Positions 36,578-51,500 of a stretch of 64,000 nucleotides of DNA are shown piece by piece (position 1 is the first letter of the stretch; every line of letters begins with the position of its first letter). A program made the translations under genes and the position numbers. A model generated the notes under the pieces. The model was given only the letters and a program-made list of their open reading frames with translations. It did no database searches and was not told the DNA's origin. The stretch is from an archaeon UBA583 (GTDB taxonomy: Archaea; Nanobdellota; Nanobdellia; Woesearchaeales; UBA583), in assembly GCA_002506365.1 (NCBI GenBank), contig DAXK01000024.1, positions 1 to 64,000 of the forward strand. Reading direction: 5' to 3'.

Positions 36578-39500
36578 TTTGACTACCTCCTAAATTTACT
36601 CTCATTATTAAATCCTCTAACATATTTGACTTCACAAAAGGCATCATACAACCAATGTTTAATCCATCTCCAACTCTCCCATAATAATCAGTTTCACAAA
36701 CCTCATTAGCTACTTTAAACTCATAACCAAACTTATCAAACTCACCATCATAACTCGCACTTGAATTAAACTCAACATTTGAATTTATTTCATAAACATT
36801 CGCTCCTAAAACATCAACCAATTTACTTGAACTTGTTGGATTAATAACATTAATATTAACATCCACTAAAGTTAACTTAATTGGAACACTAATTGATTCA
36901 CCAGACACAATATCAGTCACTAATAAAAATTCTTCTAATTGAGCTTTAACAATGTTTGTAGTATCAAAAGATACAATAAACTCAGATACTTTTGTATCCT
37001 CATCCATTTCAACAATTGTTGAATTTTTACCCTCAAAATTAATTAAATTATTATTTGAACTACTAATATTAAATGTTCTACTTGAAGAAATTAAGTTATA
37101 TAACTTAACAGTTTCCAATTCACCCTTAGCACCATTAGCTGAAACATAATCACCCTCAATTAAATCCAATTCAAAACTTAAAACTGAACCAGCACTAGCA
37201 GCAGCTCCAGCAGCATCAGAAGCCCCTCCAGCACTCTCACCTGCATCAGCAGAAGAACCTGAATTAATTAATTTAATTATTTTCTCCTTTGAACTATTTT
37301 TAACTACATAATTAGCAACATCTGAAATTTCACAACTAAATCTAAAATCTCCATATTCATAAGGATGGAAATTTAAACTAGCCAAAGCATTTTCAGTTAA
37401 AACAGATTTAAATAACTCAAATCTATCAACATAAAAAGCACCCTCAACTGGATCTTGTCCAACATTTTCAAAACTTAAAACTAACTTATCTAAATTTGAA
37501 TTACAAATTGAATTAAACTGACTTAAATTAATATCTGGATAAGATAACTTACCTTTTACTTCTCCTAAATCAAAATTAACTAAACAATTAGTTTCATCTA
37601 AAATACTTACAGTCAAATTCAAAGTTAAATTATTTGGATTATTAACAACAAACCCTAAACTAGCAAAACTTGAAACATCATTTAAATTTGGACTATTCCA
37701 CTCTAAATCCATAACACCATTAGTTGCAACACCAGAAACATTTAATCCTAAACTTCTATCACCATCCTCATTAAATTCACTTGAAGATAAACTATTAACA
37801 TTAGCACTAGATCTAAATCCAATTGAATCCTCTCCAACAAAATTTTCTAAATTACCAAACACTTCAGGATTACTTGAAAATTGACTACCTAAAATAATAG
37901 CTTCCCCAATCTCTAAAGTTTCCTCGGTAATTGTTTGTTCTAAAACAACTTTTGATAATTTTATACTAGCTCCAGCCCCACCATTAAATACAATATAAAC
38001 ATTTTTAATTTGTTTATTTGAACCAATAAATGCTGAATTTGATAAAGAACTTTCTCCAGAAAATACTGTCTCAAATCCACTAGGAGTTTGAATTAATAAA
38101 TCCCAAGTAGTTCCACCAGATAACTCATTAAACTCAACACTTACAGTATCTAAATTATTAAAACCTAAATCCTCAACTGGAGAACTTGTTTCATAAACTG
38201 AAATATTTGTTTTAGTATCAAACCCTACAAATAACTCACTAAATTGAGCAGTAACATTAGTTGCATCTTCACTATTCCAACTATAAATAACTCCATCAAC
38301 ATTCACAACAGACCCTAAAACATACTTAGGTAAAACTGCTGGTTTATGCATATAAAATTTAGTATCAAACTTTTCAGTTGGATTTGCTACAGTTTTATAA
38401 GATTCATAAACTTCACAAACTAAAGGCATATTAAATTGATTAGACAATTCACCTGAAATTGTTGAAGGTGTATTCCACTTAGGTTCAACATATACTTTAA
38501 CAGTTGCTAAATCACTAAAACTCTTATTATAATAATTTTGCTTTGAAACAAACGCAGATACATTATGAACTCCCGCTTCTAAATTAATACTTGGATTCCA
38601 TAAAATCTTACAAGTTCCTAAAACATCAGTTTGACAAGTTCCTAAATCAGTAACTCCATTTAATTTAAACATCACATTTGAATTATTAACATTTAAACCA
38701 GTCGCACTATCAGTAACTAAAACACTAACATTACTTTGTGTAATATCTAATATATCTAAAGACTCTCTAAATAAAATATCATTCTCAACTGTTAAACTCC
38801 CAATTAAAGTATCTCTAACAACAACAACATTTCTTTGAGCAATAACTTCATCAGGACCAATTTGAATCTTAGCTGTTAAATTATAATTACCTAAAACAGT
38901 ATTATCAATATTCCAATTAAAAGCTCTACTTGAACTTAAAACCTTTGAACCAGCTGAACTCTCTAAAGACCAAGTTGTATTATAAGATAATGAATTAGTA
39001 ATATCAGACCCATCAATATCAGTTACTTCAAAATCAAAATTATAATTATCTTGATAAATTAAAATATTATCTAATGGACTTAAAATCTTTAAACCATATC
39101 CACCTAAAATTTGAATTTCACTTGAAGTATTTCCACTATTATAATAACTCTTACCTGCTAAAACTGAAACATTATAAATTCCAGCAGTTAAAACATCAGG
39201 ATTCCAATTAATCTCACAAGTTCCTAAATTATCAGTATAACAACTTCCAATTTGATCTAAAGTATTAAACTCAGTTGCATTAGTTGTAAAATTCACTTGT
39301 GAATTAATTACAGGATACCCATAAAAATCCTTTAAATTTACTGTAACATTTACATTATTACAAGCAATTGAATCATATAAATACAAACTACCTAAACAAG
39401 TAGCAGGATAATCATAACTAATAGTTGGAATAATATTTCCAATTAAAGTTACATTTCTAACAGCTTGAGCTCCAGCTTTTACAAAATTTGAATCATCATC

Positions 39501-42500
39501 TTTTGGACGACAAATTAAACTATAATCTCCTGGACTATAAGTTGTAAAATTCCAAATATATTGTAAACTCCCTGGAACATTAGGTCCAGATAAATTATAA
39601 GTATTATTAGATAATAAAATACTCTCACCTAAATTTGAATCTAAAACTAATTCAGCTGGGTAATTTTGAATTAAACTATTAACATTTAAAGAATCAAAAT
39701 ATTTACAATGAAAATCAATAGCCCCTTGAGTTGCTAATAATGAAGTTACAACATTAGAAGATTTATCAATCACATTATTTAATGGAACAGTTTGAACAAA
39801 ATCTGAATCTGCTTTTCCAAAAATTGAAATATTTGTAAATACAAAACTTCTACAAGTATCATCTAAACATTCAGTTGAATCAACTTTTAGATATCCATTA
39901 TAATTTCCTCTAGCTGTAGCTGAAAACATATCCATTGAAAATGTCTTAGACTCAGAAACTGCTAAAGATGAATAACTAGCAGGAGTAAAAGAAATTGTAA
40001 AATCACTATTATCTAAACCTTGCTTTAAAGTTCCATTATAAATTGAAATATCAACATTATCTAACTTATCATTACCATAATTTTGAATATTAACTAAACC
40101 AATATTTTGAGGATTAAAACCAACATTTAAATCAAATTTTTCTAATTCATTTGAAATAATTCTAACTCTATTAGTTGGATCAATATTAACTGTAAAAGTA
40201 TCTGACACAAATCCATTACTTGAATCCACATTCTTCCAATTACTTAAAACAAAAAATAACTTATTTCCATTTCCAACATTTTCATCTAATGTAACTCTAA
40301 CTGTAGTTAAACAAAAATTCCCAGTTAAAATAGTTCCACAATTAACAATTGAATTTGTAGCATCAACCTTTAAACCATCACCACTAAAAATTAATTGTGA
40401 ATTTTTCATTCTAGCTAAACCATCATTATCCAATTTAACTTGTAAATCAAAACTATAATCCTCTCCAACATAAATCGGATCAGCATTAGATACTTGAGGA
40501 CTTAAAGTTAAACTTCCACTAGTTGTTCCAACCGCATTAAATACATTTGTAAATGTTTGAGTTTGATTTTTATTTCCAATATTTGTAGCAACAACTTCAA
40601 CTGAATGAAATCCAGCAACTCTAGGAGTAAAAGTATAACTATCAAAACTATCTGGTGAAGTAAAACCTCCTTGAGGGAAATTATAAACAAAAGTATTTCC
40701 ATCAGGTTCAGCAATATTAAAAGTTAAATCTCTTAAAGTAACAGGAGTTGCTGTAATATTTGAAGTAATTACAACTGATTGTTCAGCAACTTCCAATAAA
40801 GCAACATCTGATGTAACTGAATTAATAACTGGAGGTGAATTTGAAATAAAAAATGTGAAATCATCTGTTCCAACATTTCCAACTAAATCTTGAGCAACAA
40901 CTTCAAAAACAGTAGTTCCCTCAGTCCCTCCAAAATAAGTAGGTAATTTATCAGTTAATTCAAATCTATTAATTCCACCATTATATACTAAATCTTCTCT
41001 TAAATTAGTATCAACTCCAATTCCTGAAACTGGTCTAATATATACTCTAGATAAATTATTAACTCCGTTATTCTCATCAACCCAAGATGACCAACTCATA
41101 TTCTTTAATGGACTAACTCCTGGAAATCCTCCAGTAACTGGTGAAGAGGGTTCAGCATTAGTAATTCCAAAACTTCTAATAATTGGAGCAGCATTATCTA
41201 AAACAAAATCATAACTCTTTACAGCCTTATTCCCTGCTCTATCAGTTAACTCAACTAAAATAAATTTATTACCTGAAACTCCAGCCCCCTCACTCATTGA
41301 ATAAGTAGTTCCACAAGTATTTCCAGAAACTGCAACAGATACAATTTCATCATCTCCACCATCTAATACACCATTATCACTATAAAAAACTTTACAAATA
41401 TCATATAAAGGTTCTCCAGCAGTTAATGAAAATGTTTGTGAATCCCCTGATTTAATTAAAGAACCAGAAAAAGATTCTCCAGTAATTACAGGATTTAAAT
41501 TATCAACATTTAAACTTACAGTCTTACTATTTAAATTATCTAAAGTATCTTTAGCTTGAACTGTAAAAATATAAGTCCCATCAGAAATTCCAGTTGTATC
41601 AATTGTACATGAATAAGCATCAGCACCCTCACTAACCATATCATAAGTAGTTCCATCAACAATACAATCATAAGTTGTATCAACTCCCTCATCAGCAGCA
41701 TCATTAATAGTTGCAAATAATTTCATATTCCCTGAGATATAATTTCCATCAATCCCTGAAGTATAAGCTCTCCCATCACTATTTGAAACTTTATAAATAT
41801 TAATAGTAGGAGCATTATTATCAATTTTAAAATTTCTAACTAAAGATTTTTGATTTCCTGAATTATCAGTTGCTTTAACAGTTACAGAATGATCCCCATC
41901 TGAATATCCAGTTGTAATTACATCAAATTCACAATTTCTAGTTAAACCTGAACCAGAACAAATCATCAAAGTTTCAACTTCAGAATCAACTTTAGCTTTT
42001 GCATTTGCAAAATTTGCTTCAGTAATAGTTGCTAAAACTTTATGAGTATTCTCCGTAACTAATCCATCAGCAGGATCACTAATTACAACAACAGGTAATG
42101 TATTATCAATTTTTAAATCAATAGACTGACTTCCAACTTTACCAGACTTATCAGTAGCTGAAACTGTTAAAGTTTTAGTTCCATCTCCACCAACACAAGG
42201 TTTTGTTGTATCAAAAGACTTTGAAAATTGATTTGCTGAAATATATGTCATAGTTTCAGTACAACTTCCAATAGTAAAACTAACTAAACTATTATCTCTA
42301 TTTACATCAACAACATTAGCTTTAACTGAAATTGAACCTTTAACATATTGATCATTTACTAAAGTTGTAATAGTTACAACTGGTAAAGTTGTATCCAAAT
42401 AAAAATCAAAATTCTTTGAAGTTGGATTATCTAAACTATCCTTAGCTGTAATAGTTACTGTATTTTTTCCTTCAACAAAACCACTCGCATCAATTGCAGC

Positions 42501-45500
42501 TGAAACTCCACAACTTTGTCCAGATGCAACACACTGATTTACAGATTGGGAAATAACTTCCTTTATAGTTAAATCAACATTTGAACTCACAGTCCCAGTA
42601 ATATCTGCTGTATCTCCAGTCCCACTTAAATAAGTTTTACTTTGTGTTAAACTATTTAACACAACCCCAGTTTTAATAACCTTTAAATTAACTGTTGTAA
42701 ATCCACGATTTCCAGCTTCATCCCAAGCTTCAAAAGTAATAGCATAAGTTCCATCACCTAATGAATTTGTATTTTTCACCATATCTAATTTTGAAAAAGT
42801 TCCAGCATTTACTCCATTAGTCCCAGAATCATAAATATTACCTAATCCTGAACCTGTAACACGAACTCTATCAATTTGATTATCATCAGATACATCAATT
42901 TGAAAATTTGTATTTGGACTACAAGCAGTTCCATAAGTTAAAGGTAAACCTGCACAACCTGAATCAACAGTAGCAGTATTAATTGTAGGTTCTGTATCAT
43001 CTACAAAAATACTAAATGTTTTATCATCTTTATATAAAGATTGATCACGAATTCTTAAATTAAAAGTATTTGTTCCAGAACTTCCTGGAACTACAACACT
43101 AGCTGACCAATTACCCTCACTATCTTTTGAAAAAGATTTATCATAAGCTGTATCTTCAGAATACCTTATATCTTTCATATCATTTAATCCATCAACTCCA
43201 ATAGTTAAAGGATTTAAATTAACAAATACATTAGCATTAGCTCCAGGTTTATAATATGGTTTTTCAACTGTAATTGTTTGAACTTTTGGTCCAACATCAT
43301 CAATATAAACTGTAACAGATTTTTCAAAAAATGATCCTTGAGAAACTAAACTCTCATCTTGAATTTTAACTTTAAAAGTATAAGCATTAACACCATTTGA
43401 TTTAGTCATTGCTGAAAATCTAACACACTTACTATCAGCAGCTGCAATTAAACTACCTTCAGAAGGAGTAGGTCCTGGAAAACTCCCTGTAATTGGACTT
43501 TGTTCAATTCTATAACTTTGTAAATCATCACTTCCCTTTGAAGTTGAAAATCCAATATATACATCTCCGGCATTCGCACTCTTAACCCAAGTTACTGGTT
43601 GAGAACAACTTGAATCAGAATAGGCCCCAACACTTAAAGTTGGAAAAGTATAATTTTCAGGTAAATCTCCCCACCCAGTTCCTAAAGTTTCAGACATTAA
43701 AACATTTCTAGTAGCAGGACCAGAAACAACTAATCTATTACCATTTCCAATATTTAATAAATTATCAACATCACAAGTAAAATCATAACTATTTCCATAA
43801 TCAGATACAACTGGAGTTATATATTTTTCAATAATTCCTGTTGAATCCCCATTTTGAGTAATTGTTGGATTAATTGTATTACACCCATCACAACTTAATT
43901 TTGTTGGAGCATAAGGAACAGCTGTCCCATGGAAAGTTCTAACTCTACAAACAAATTTCATTTTACCTGAGTTCTCACCAATATCAATTGGAGCAATAAT
44001 TGCTGCTTCAGGTGTAATCATATCAACATTAACTGGGTAATCAAAATAAATATTATTTTCATCAATAAATGTTCTCTCCTTCCAAAAATAATTACAAGTA
44101 TGAACTGGTCCTAACTCATAACTTGAATAAGTATCTAAAGTTTCATAAAAATCCCCATATGATTTTGTAAAAATTTTCCAATTATCATTAATTCTATAAT
44201 CATTTACAACATAATTATTAATTGAATAAATATTCATTGTTTTTGCAAAAGTATTATCTGAACCTCCTGAAACTGTCCCCAAATAAACACCATAACAATT
44301 TTCTGAAGCATCTCTAATTAAATAATCTACAGATACACTTGAACTATCTAATCTAGTTCCAAACTCATCATAGACATGAGTATTAAAATTATTATTTTGA
44401 TTAACAACTAATCTTGCATTTTCAGCTGGAATTGTTAAAGTGGAATTTAAAATTCCCCAAATTTCAAAATCAGCATTATAAACTTCAGAAGTCCAACCAG
44501 TTTGACCTGGAACTGCTGCGCTAATTACAACATTATATTCTCCAACAGGTAAATTGTCTGGATTCCATTCTAAATTACAATTCTTTAAATGATAATTATC
44601 GATTGAATCTCTTGGATTTGTTAAACCTAAATTACTTTTATTAGGATCTTGAATACAAGAAACTGTATCAATTAAATTCCCATTTGAAGTTCTATAAATA
44701 CTCATTGAAACATTAGCTCCATCAACTAAAATTTGTTGACCTTCCTTTGAAGTTCCAACAGCACCAATTGTTGCAAACTCAACTCCCGCATATAATTTTT
44801 CAGGTCCATATAATGGATAAATTGATTTTCTATAAACTGTATAATTATTCATATTATGTGGGTAAATAATATTTCCAATTGAAGATTTAGTTAAATCATA
44901 TTCCCGGTTTCCAAAAATAACATTTCCAATAATTGATAAATCATCAGGTAAATTTAATTCTTTAAATTGATAAGTTGAATTATCAGCTTCAATTTTATAA
45001 TTTGGATTTTCAAAATCATAAATTCTACAATAAACTTCTTGAGCTCCAGTATTTAAAGTATTTGAATTAATATTTAAAACTGCTAAACCATTTGAATCAG
45101 TTGAAACATTAAACCTATTTCCTCCAACATCAAACTCAGTTTGATAAAAAGATAAATCAGAAACTCCGCTAACTGAAACTCTACAACTAATTTGATTCAC
45201 AGCATTAGGAGTTAAATAACTTGGAACAATTAAATCTGTAATCTTTGCAGTATTTACAATTGTAATATTTTCAATAACATTTCCAAATCTATAATAAGTA
45301 GAATCATTTAAATTAACTACAACACTTGATGAACCCCTCATAATTGAACTTGGAATATATGATACATTAAACCCGTCTCCAAATATTAAATCAACCCCTC
45401 TTGAAGAATCAACATAACTCCAAATTGGATTTGCAATAGAAGATTCAAAATTATTACAAGAATCACTAAACTCTAAACTTAATTGGTTTTCATTTCCATA

Positions 45501-48500
45501 AAATACATCATCTGCTTGACCTGTTGTATACAATGGACTAATTCTTGGACTAATTTGAGCATTACTAAAATCATCATAAAAAACCACATCATTTTGTGAA
45601 ACATTTTCAAATACTGGTAAAGTTGGATTTAAATTTCCTGATAAAATAACTCCCACTTTAAACTCACCAACATTATAATCACATGTAGGTTTTAAAGCAC
45701 TAAAACATTGACCATTTGAATTTGTTAAAGAATCCTCATAAATCGTTCTTTGCCCTAAACTATTTTCAACAAACCAATCACACCTATACCCAGACCAAGT
45801 TCCAGTATATTCTGAAGATGCAATAGCTAAACCATTTCCAGTGGTAATTTGAGCTGAAATACTTTCTAAAGAATTATTATGTCTAGAATACTCATCCTCT
45901 GTTGTAATTTGAATATTTAATACATCATCAACACTTAATAAAACAGAAGTATTAACAACCGCATACATTAAAGAATCAACACTAGCTTGTAAATCAATTG
46001 AACCAAATACGTCAGCTGGAATAATCCAATTATCATTTTGTTTAGTTGAAATAACTGAAAAATCTCCAGTATCCGTTTCTAAATATTTCCAGAAAACATC
46101 ACCATTATTAACATTTACAGAATTTCCACAAGAATCTAAAATTCCTAAATCAAAAACTAAATTATCTCCTGTATCATAAGCAATTGAATTAACTGGTGAA
46201 TCAATAGATAAAGTAATATTATCTTTTAAGAATACTGAATCAGTTAAATTAGTATCTACAAAATACTTATTAGTATTATAATTAGTTAAATAAATTTCAT
46301 AATTAATTTGACCTAAAGCAATTGAACACACATTTAAATTTGGAATATTTTTGATAAAACTTGTAAAAGTACACTTCCCATTTGAATCAGAAGTAACTGT
46401 TTTAGTTTCACCTAAAATTTCCAAATTACAATAAACTCCTTGTTCAGTAATAATATTATTCTCACTATTTGTTAAACTTACAACTAAATCCTCATTTGAA
46501 GTTCTAAAAATTGTAGCACCTAAATTAGCACTTGCAAGTAAATCAGATTTAAAAGTTTGATTTAAAACTTCAGACTGAAAATCATCAAACCCTTTTGATG
46601 AAACAACAACATAATAATAATAAGTATCTGGATTATAAAAACTAGGTAATTGTAAACTACATGTTGAATTTCCAACATTTGATAAAGTATTTCCTAACAA
46701 ACTAGGATTATTTCCAACTGAATCAGTTTGATAATAATTACAAATAATATCTCCTAAATTTGGAGCATCTAAAGTCCCATTTTCATAAACATTAATTACT
46801 AAATCTCTAGATAAACCAGTATCAACTTTCACAATATCTAATTGTCTATTTAAAACTTCAAAAGTTCCTTGTTCAATAATTTTATCTCCTAAATAATTTT
46901 TAGAAACTCTCTCAAAATCTTTAACAATAATTTTATAATTAACAATTCCAACATAATTATTTCCTAATTGAAAATTAACTTCTCTATTAACTCCAACACC
47001 AGGAGTTGTTGAAATATTTTCAACTGATAAATTTACCCACTTACTTTGTTTTAAACTATAAACTTGAAAAATTACTTGAACATCATCACCCTCTAAATCT
47101 AAAACTGAATAATTTAATTTTTGATTTCTATTTCTCTCAAAAGAATATGAATCAAAAGTTACATTTGAAACACTAGGTCTATCATTAATTAAACCAAAAG
47201 TTCCATAAGAAATTTCTTCCCCATTATCTAATTGTTCAATAACAAAATTAATTTCACTTACATTTTCATTAACAATTTGTGAACACGCATAATAATTTTT
47301 ACCATTTAAATTAAACTTTGTATAAAAATCAGTTAATACTTTTTCAGATCCTTTCACAAAATCATCTAAATAACAATTATTAATTGGACTTAAACTAACA
47401 TTTGAGATAGACAAATTATTTTCATCCTTAACTAAAAAATTAATGCTTGAATAAGAATTATCAGATAAATCAATTGAATTAATTTTACTCACAACATAAT
47501 TAATACTTGAAGTTGAATAACTTGAATTTAAACTAATTTTTTTATTTAAATAATTTCCAAGTAAATTTGAATCTAAAGTGCTTGAACTCTCAATCACTGG
47601 AACTACTTTATCATTATATAAAAAATAATCCTTATCACGATTAATAGAATAAAATAATCCAAAATCACATCCATTTGAAAACCCTTCTTTATCTAAATCT
47701 TGAAAACTTGAACTATCACAAGAATTTACAATTAAACTATTTTTATCATAAACTTCAATTCCTCCAACAACATAACCTGGTAAATTTGAAAACTTTTTAA
47801 TTTTTAAAGGAGCAAAATCATTATTATAATTAATCTGAACCCCATCAGCAAAATAACTTTGCCCAGCAAATAAATTTGATTTAAAATTAAAGTTATCAAC
47901 TAAAACTTCACTAACTAATTCATCTGAATCTAAACTAAAAATCATTGTTAAATCAGCTAAAAATTCTGGATTAAAATTTGAAGTTACAAATTTTAATGGA
48001 ACAAAAATATCCATAATTCCAGAAAAGACTTCAGAACTCATAAAACTATTAACACTACCATTTAAATTCGGTAAAGTTATTTTATTCACAAAATCATCTA
48101 CATAATTATAACTTGATACTCCATCAACTAATATTTCAATTCCATCAATTGCAGATAAAGATAATTTAGTTACATCATAACCTGAACTTGCTAAAATAAC
48201 TCCAGTAGTTGTCTTATCAACTTCAAAATTATTAAAATATTTATCAATTGTTAAAACTCTTTTTTGTGAAAAAGTATTATCAAAAATTACAAACTTAGAA
48301 ACTCCAGAATCTTTTGTAACCACAATAATTTCATCTCTTAAATCTCCTAAAACATCAAGTTTTAAAACATCAACTAAAACACCATCCGCGTTTAATAAAT
48401 TTCCAGTCTTAAAAACATTCAAATTATAATCATAAACTACATAATTTAAATTAGAATTAATCACAAATAATTTATCAGTAACTTCAAATTTAGGTTTATT

Positions 48501-51500
48501 AAATCCTGTAAAAGAATCAATTAAATTCCCTTCACTTGAATATACAAATAACTCATTTTCATTTGAAACAAAAATTTCTTTCCCAATATCTGTTGTTAAA
48601 TCATTTGAAACTAAATATCTATATGAAAACCCACTAATTGATTTCTCAAATAATTCATTTCCTAAAGAATCATAAGCTACTAAATTTCCTAAACTTGAAA
48701 TTCCAACATACTCATCACCAACTAATTGTTCAAAATTATAATATGAAAAATCAACTTCTCCTGACAATAAACTTAAAACTCCAGCAGTATCTGAAAAACT
48801 ATTTCCAGACTTTGAACTAACTAAACCTAAATTAAACTGATTATCTTGATCACAATTAAAACAACTAAAAGAAACATTCTTAGCTTGATTACAAGAAATA
48901 GGAACTGACACCTCACTAAAATCATAACTATTTGTAACCTTTACATCTAAAATTAAACCACCATTTGTTGTTAAATTTCCTAAAGCTAAATTATCTGAAC
49001 TTGTTAAAGTTTTAGCAAAAAATATATTTGCATTCTCAGAACATAAATCACATTTAATATTTAACTTATCAGGAATTTGATTACAACTAACACTCACATC
49101 TAAACTACTATTATCTTCAAGATTAGTTCCTAATACATTAAAATACGGACTCGAAGAAATTGAATTTGAATTATAATTAATTACTCCTTGTGAAACATTA
49201 AAAACTGGAACAGTATAATAATTATTTCCATCACAATTTGGACAATTAAAATTATAACTCTTAGAAGATAAATCCTCACAAGAAACAGGAACTGAAACTT
49301 TATCAAAATTATAACTTGTATAAGTTTCATAAGAAACTTCCGCTGTAATATTTCCAACAACTCTTACACTATTTTGAGTATCACAACTAGCGCAACTTAA
49401 AGTTAAATCATTATTCTCTAAAGCATTACAACTAACTTTTCCAGTTACAACTTGATAATCTAAAGATTCTTTAGTATAAACTTCAAATAAAGGATTTAAA
49501 TTATTTGTTGAATAATACTCTTTAGTTGAATTTCCATATTCAATAAATGAATTTAAATCATACTTAGATTGATTTTGTAAACCTAACTCAAAATAATTAC
49601 TATTATCACAACCTGAACAAGAAATTGAAACTTGAGGTTTAGTTTCCAACAATGAACAAGGAACATCAAACTCAACTGGACTAGCAGTTGGACTACAAGC
49701 TGAAACAGTATTTGAATCAATATTAAAAGTATTTGAACTAAAAAATACTTCTAAATTATTTGAACCAACTCCATTATAACAAGTATCCAATTTAACTTTA
49801 CAAGTTTTAAACTTAGAAACATCACCAATAAATAAATTTGTATCAAAAACAAAATTATCTGATAAACTAACTTCATTATTTTTACCAATTAAAACTGAAT
49901 CAGATTTATCAAAACTATCTTGAGCTGTATACTCAATAAAATTCTTTTTACTAACAGTTGCTAATGAAACTAAATCTGAATCAGTAACTACATCAAAACT
50001 TAAATCTAATCCAGACATATCTCCAACTCCTACAACTCCAACTGAAACTTCACAAATTTCAGCATTAGTATTAGATAGATTATTTGAAATTACTTGAGTA
50101 GCAGAATCTAAATCAAAATAATTTATAACATTTAAAACATCAAAATTTTTATAGCTTTGGTATCCAGAACTTAAAATTGAATTAGTATCTAATTTAACTG
50201 AACTTGATCCAACATCTAAAAATAAATCATTTTTAACTCCAACAGATGAAACTCCAAAATCAACATAACAAGCATCCCCGGACACACTAAAAGGAACATC
50301 AATTGTTAATTGAGAACTTGAAGTAATATCTAAAACAGACTTAGGAACTTCATTTGCAAAAGTTTTCTCATCAAAATTAGTAATTAATTTTAAATTAGAT
50401 AAATCCATTGAAACTGTTGAATTATCCTTTAATTTAAATGTAATATCATTCCCTAAAACTCCTAAATTATTAACTCCCGCCTTAAAACTTAAATCGCAAG
50501 TTTCCCCATTTAAATTTTTATAAGTTAAATCAGTTGATAATAATTTATTTTTTAAAGATAAAAAACTATCAGGAGTTACTCCAGACTCAATATCATAATT
50601 TGAATCAAAAATAATTGAAGAATCAATTTGATAGTTATTACCATCAATTGAAACATTAACATCAGGATTTCCTAATTTTGTTGATTTAAAAAACACATTA
50701 CAACTATTCCCAACACCAATACCTAAAGAAGATAAATTTACAAAAATTTCTGAACTAGTATTTAAACTTAAAACTAAATCAGTTAAATCTGATTTTAAAA
50801 CATTTGAATATCTTGTATAAGAACTAAAACTATCAAAAACATCATACAAAATTAACTCATCATTTGAAATTTTACTAACACTTGAAAAATCATTAGTCCA
50901 AACACCTAAAGAATCCCCATAAATTAAAACATTACTCCTACCTCCAAACTCTCCAAAACTTAAAAAATTAATTTCATTGATAAACTCAGAACTCCACAAA
51001 ACATTACTCAAATTATCTGAACTTAAAACTTTCAATTTATTATTTGAAAAAACTGCAAAATTATTTTGATAAATTCCAGAATTTAAAAATAATAAATTAT
51101 CAACATTAATTGAATATTTTTCTGACTCAATTGAATTTTTCTCAAAAGATAAAACAGACTCAGAATTTAAAACTACTTTACTTCCATTAACAAAAGCTGG
51201 AACTCTAAATAAATATTCTCCAGAATTATTAACTAACAAATAAGACTCATTATTTTCACAACCAACAACACCCAGTCCATAAAGACTACAACTCTCAATT
51301 AAAATTGAACCAGCTAAATCAAAATCTCCGGCTAATTTGTAATCAATATATTTCAAACTAACAGTTTGAATTAAAGTATTTGATGAATCAAAAAAATTAA
51401 TAGATGTATTTTCAAATAAATTTAAATTTTTATTTTCTAAAATAACTTTCCACCTTTTTTTATAATAATCATCTGCAACTGTATAAGTTTGTCCTAAAAC

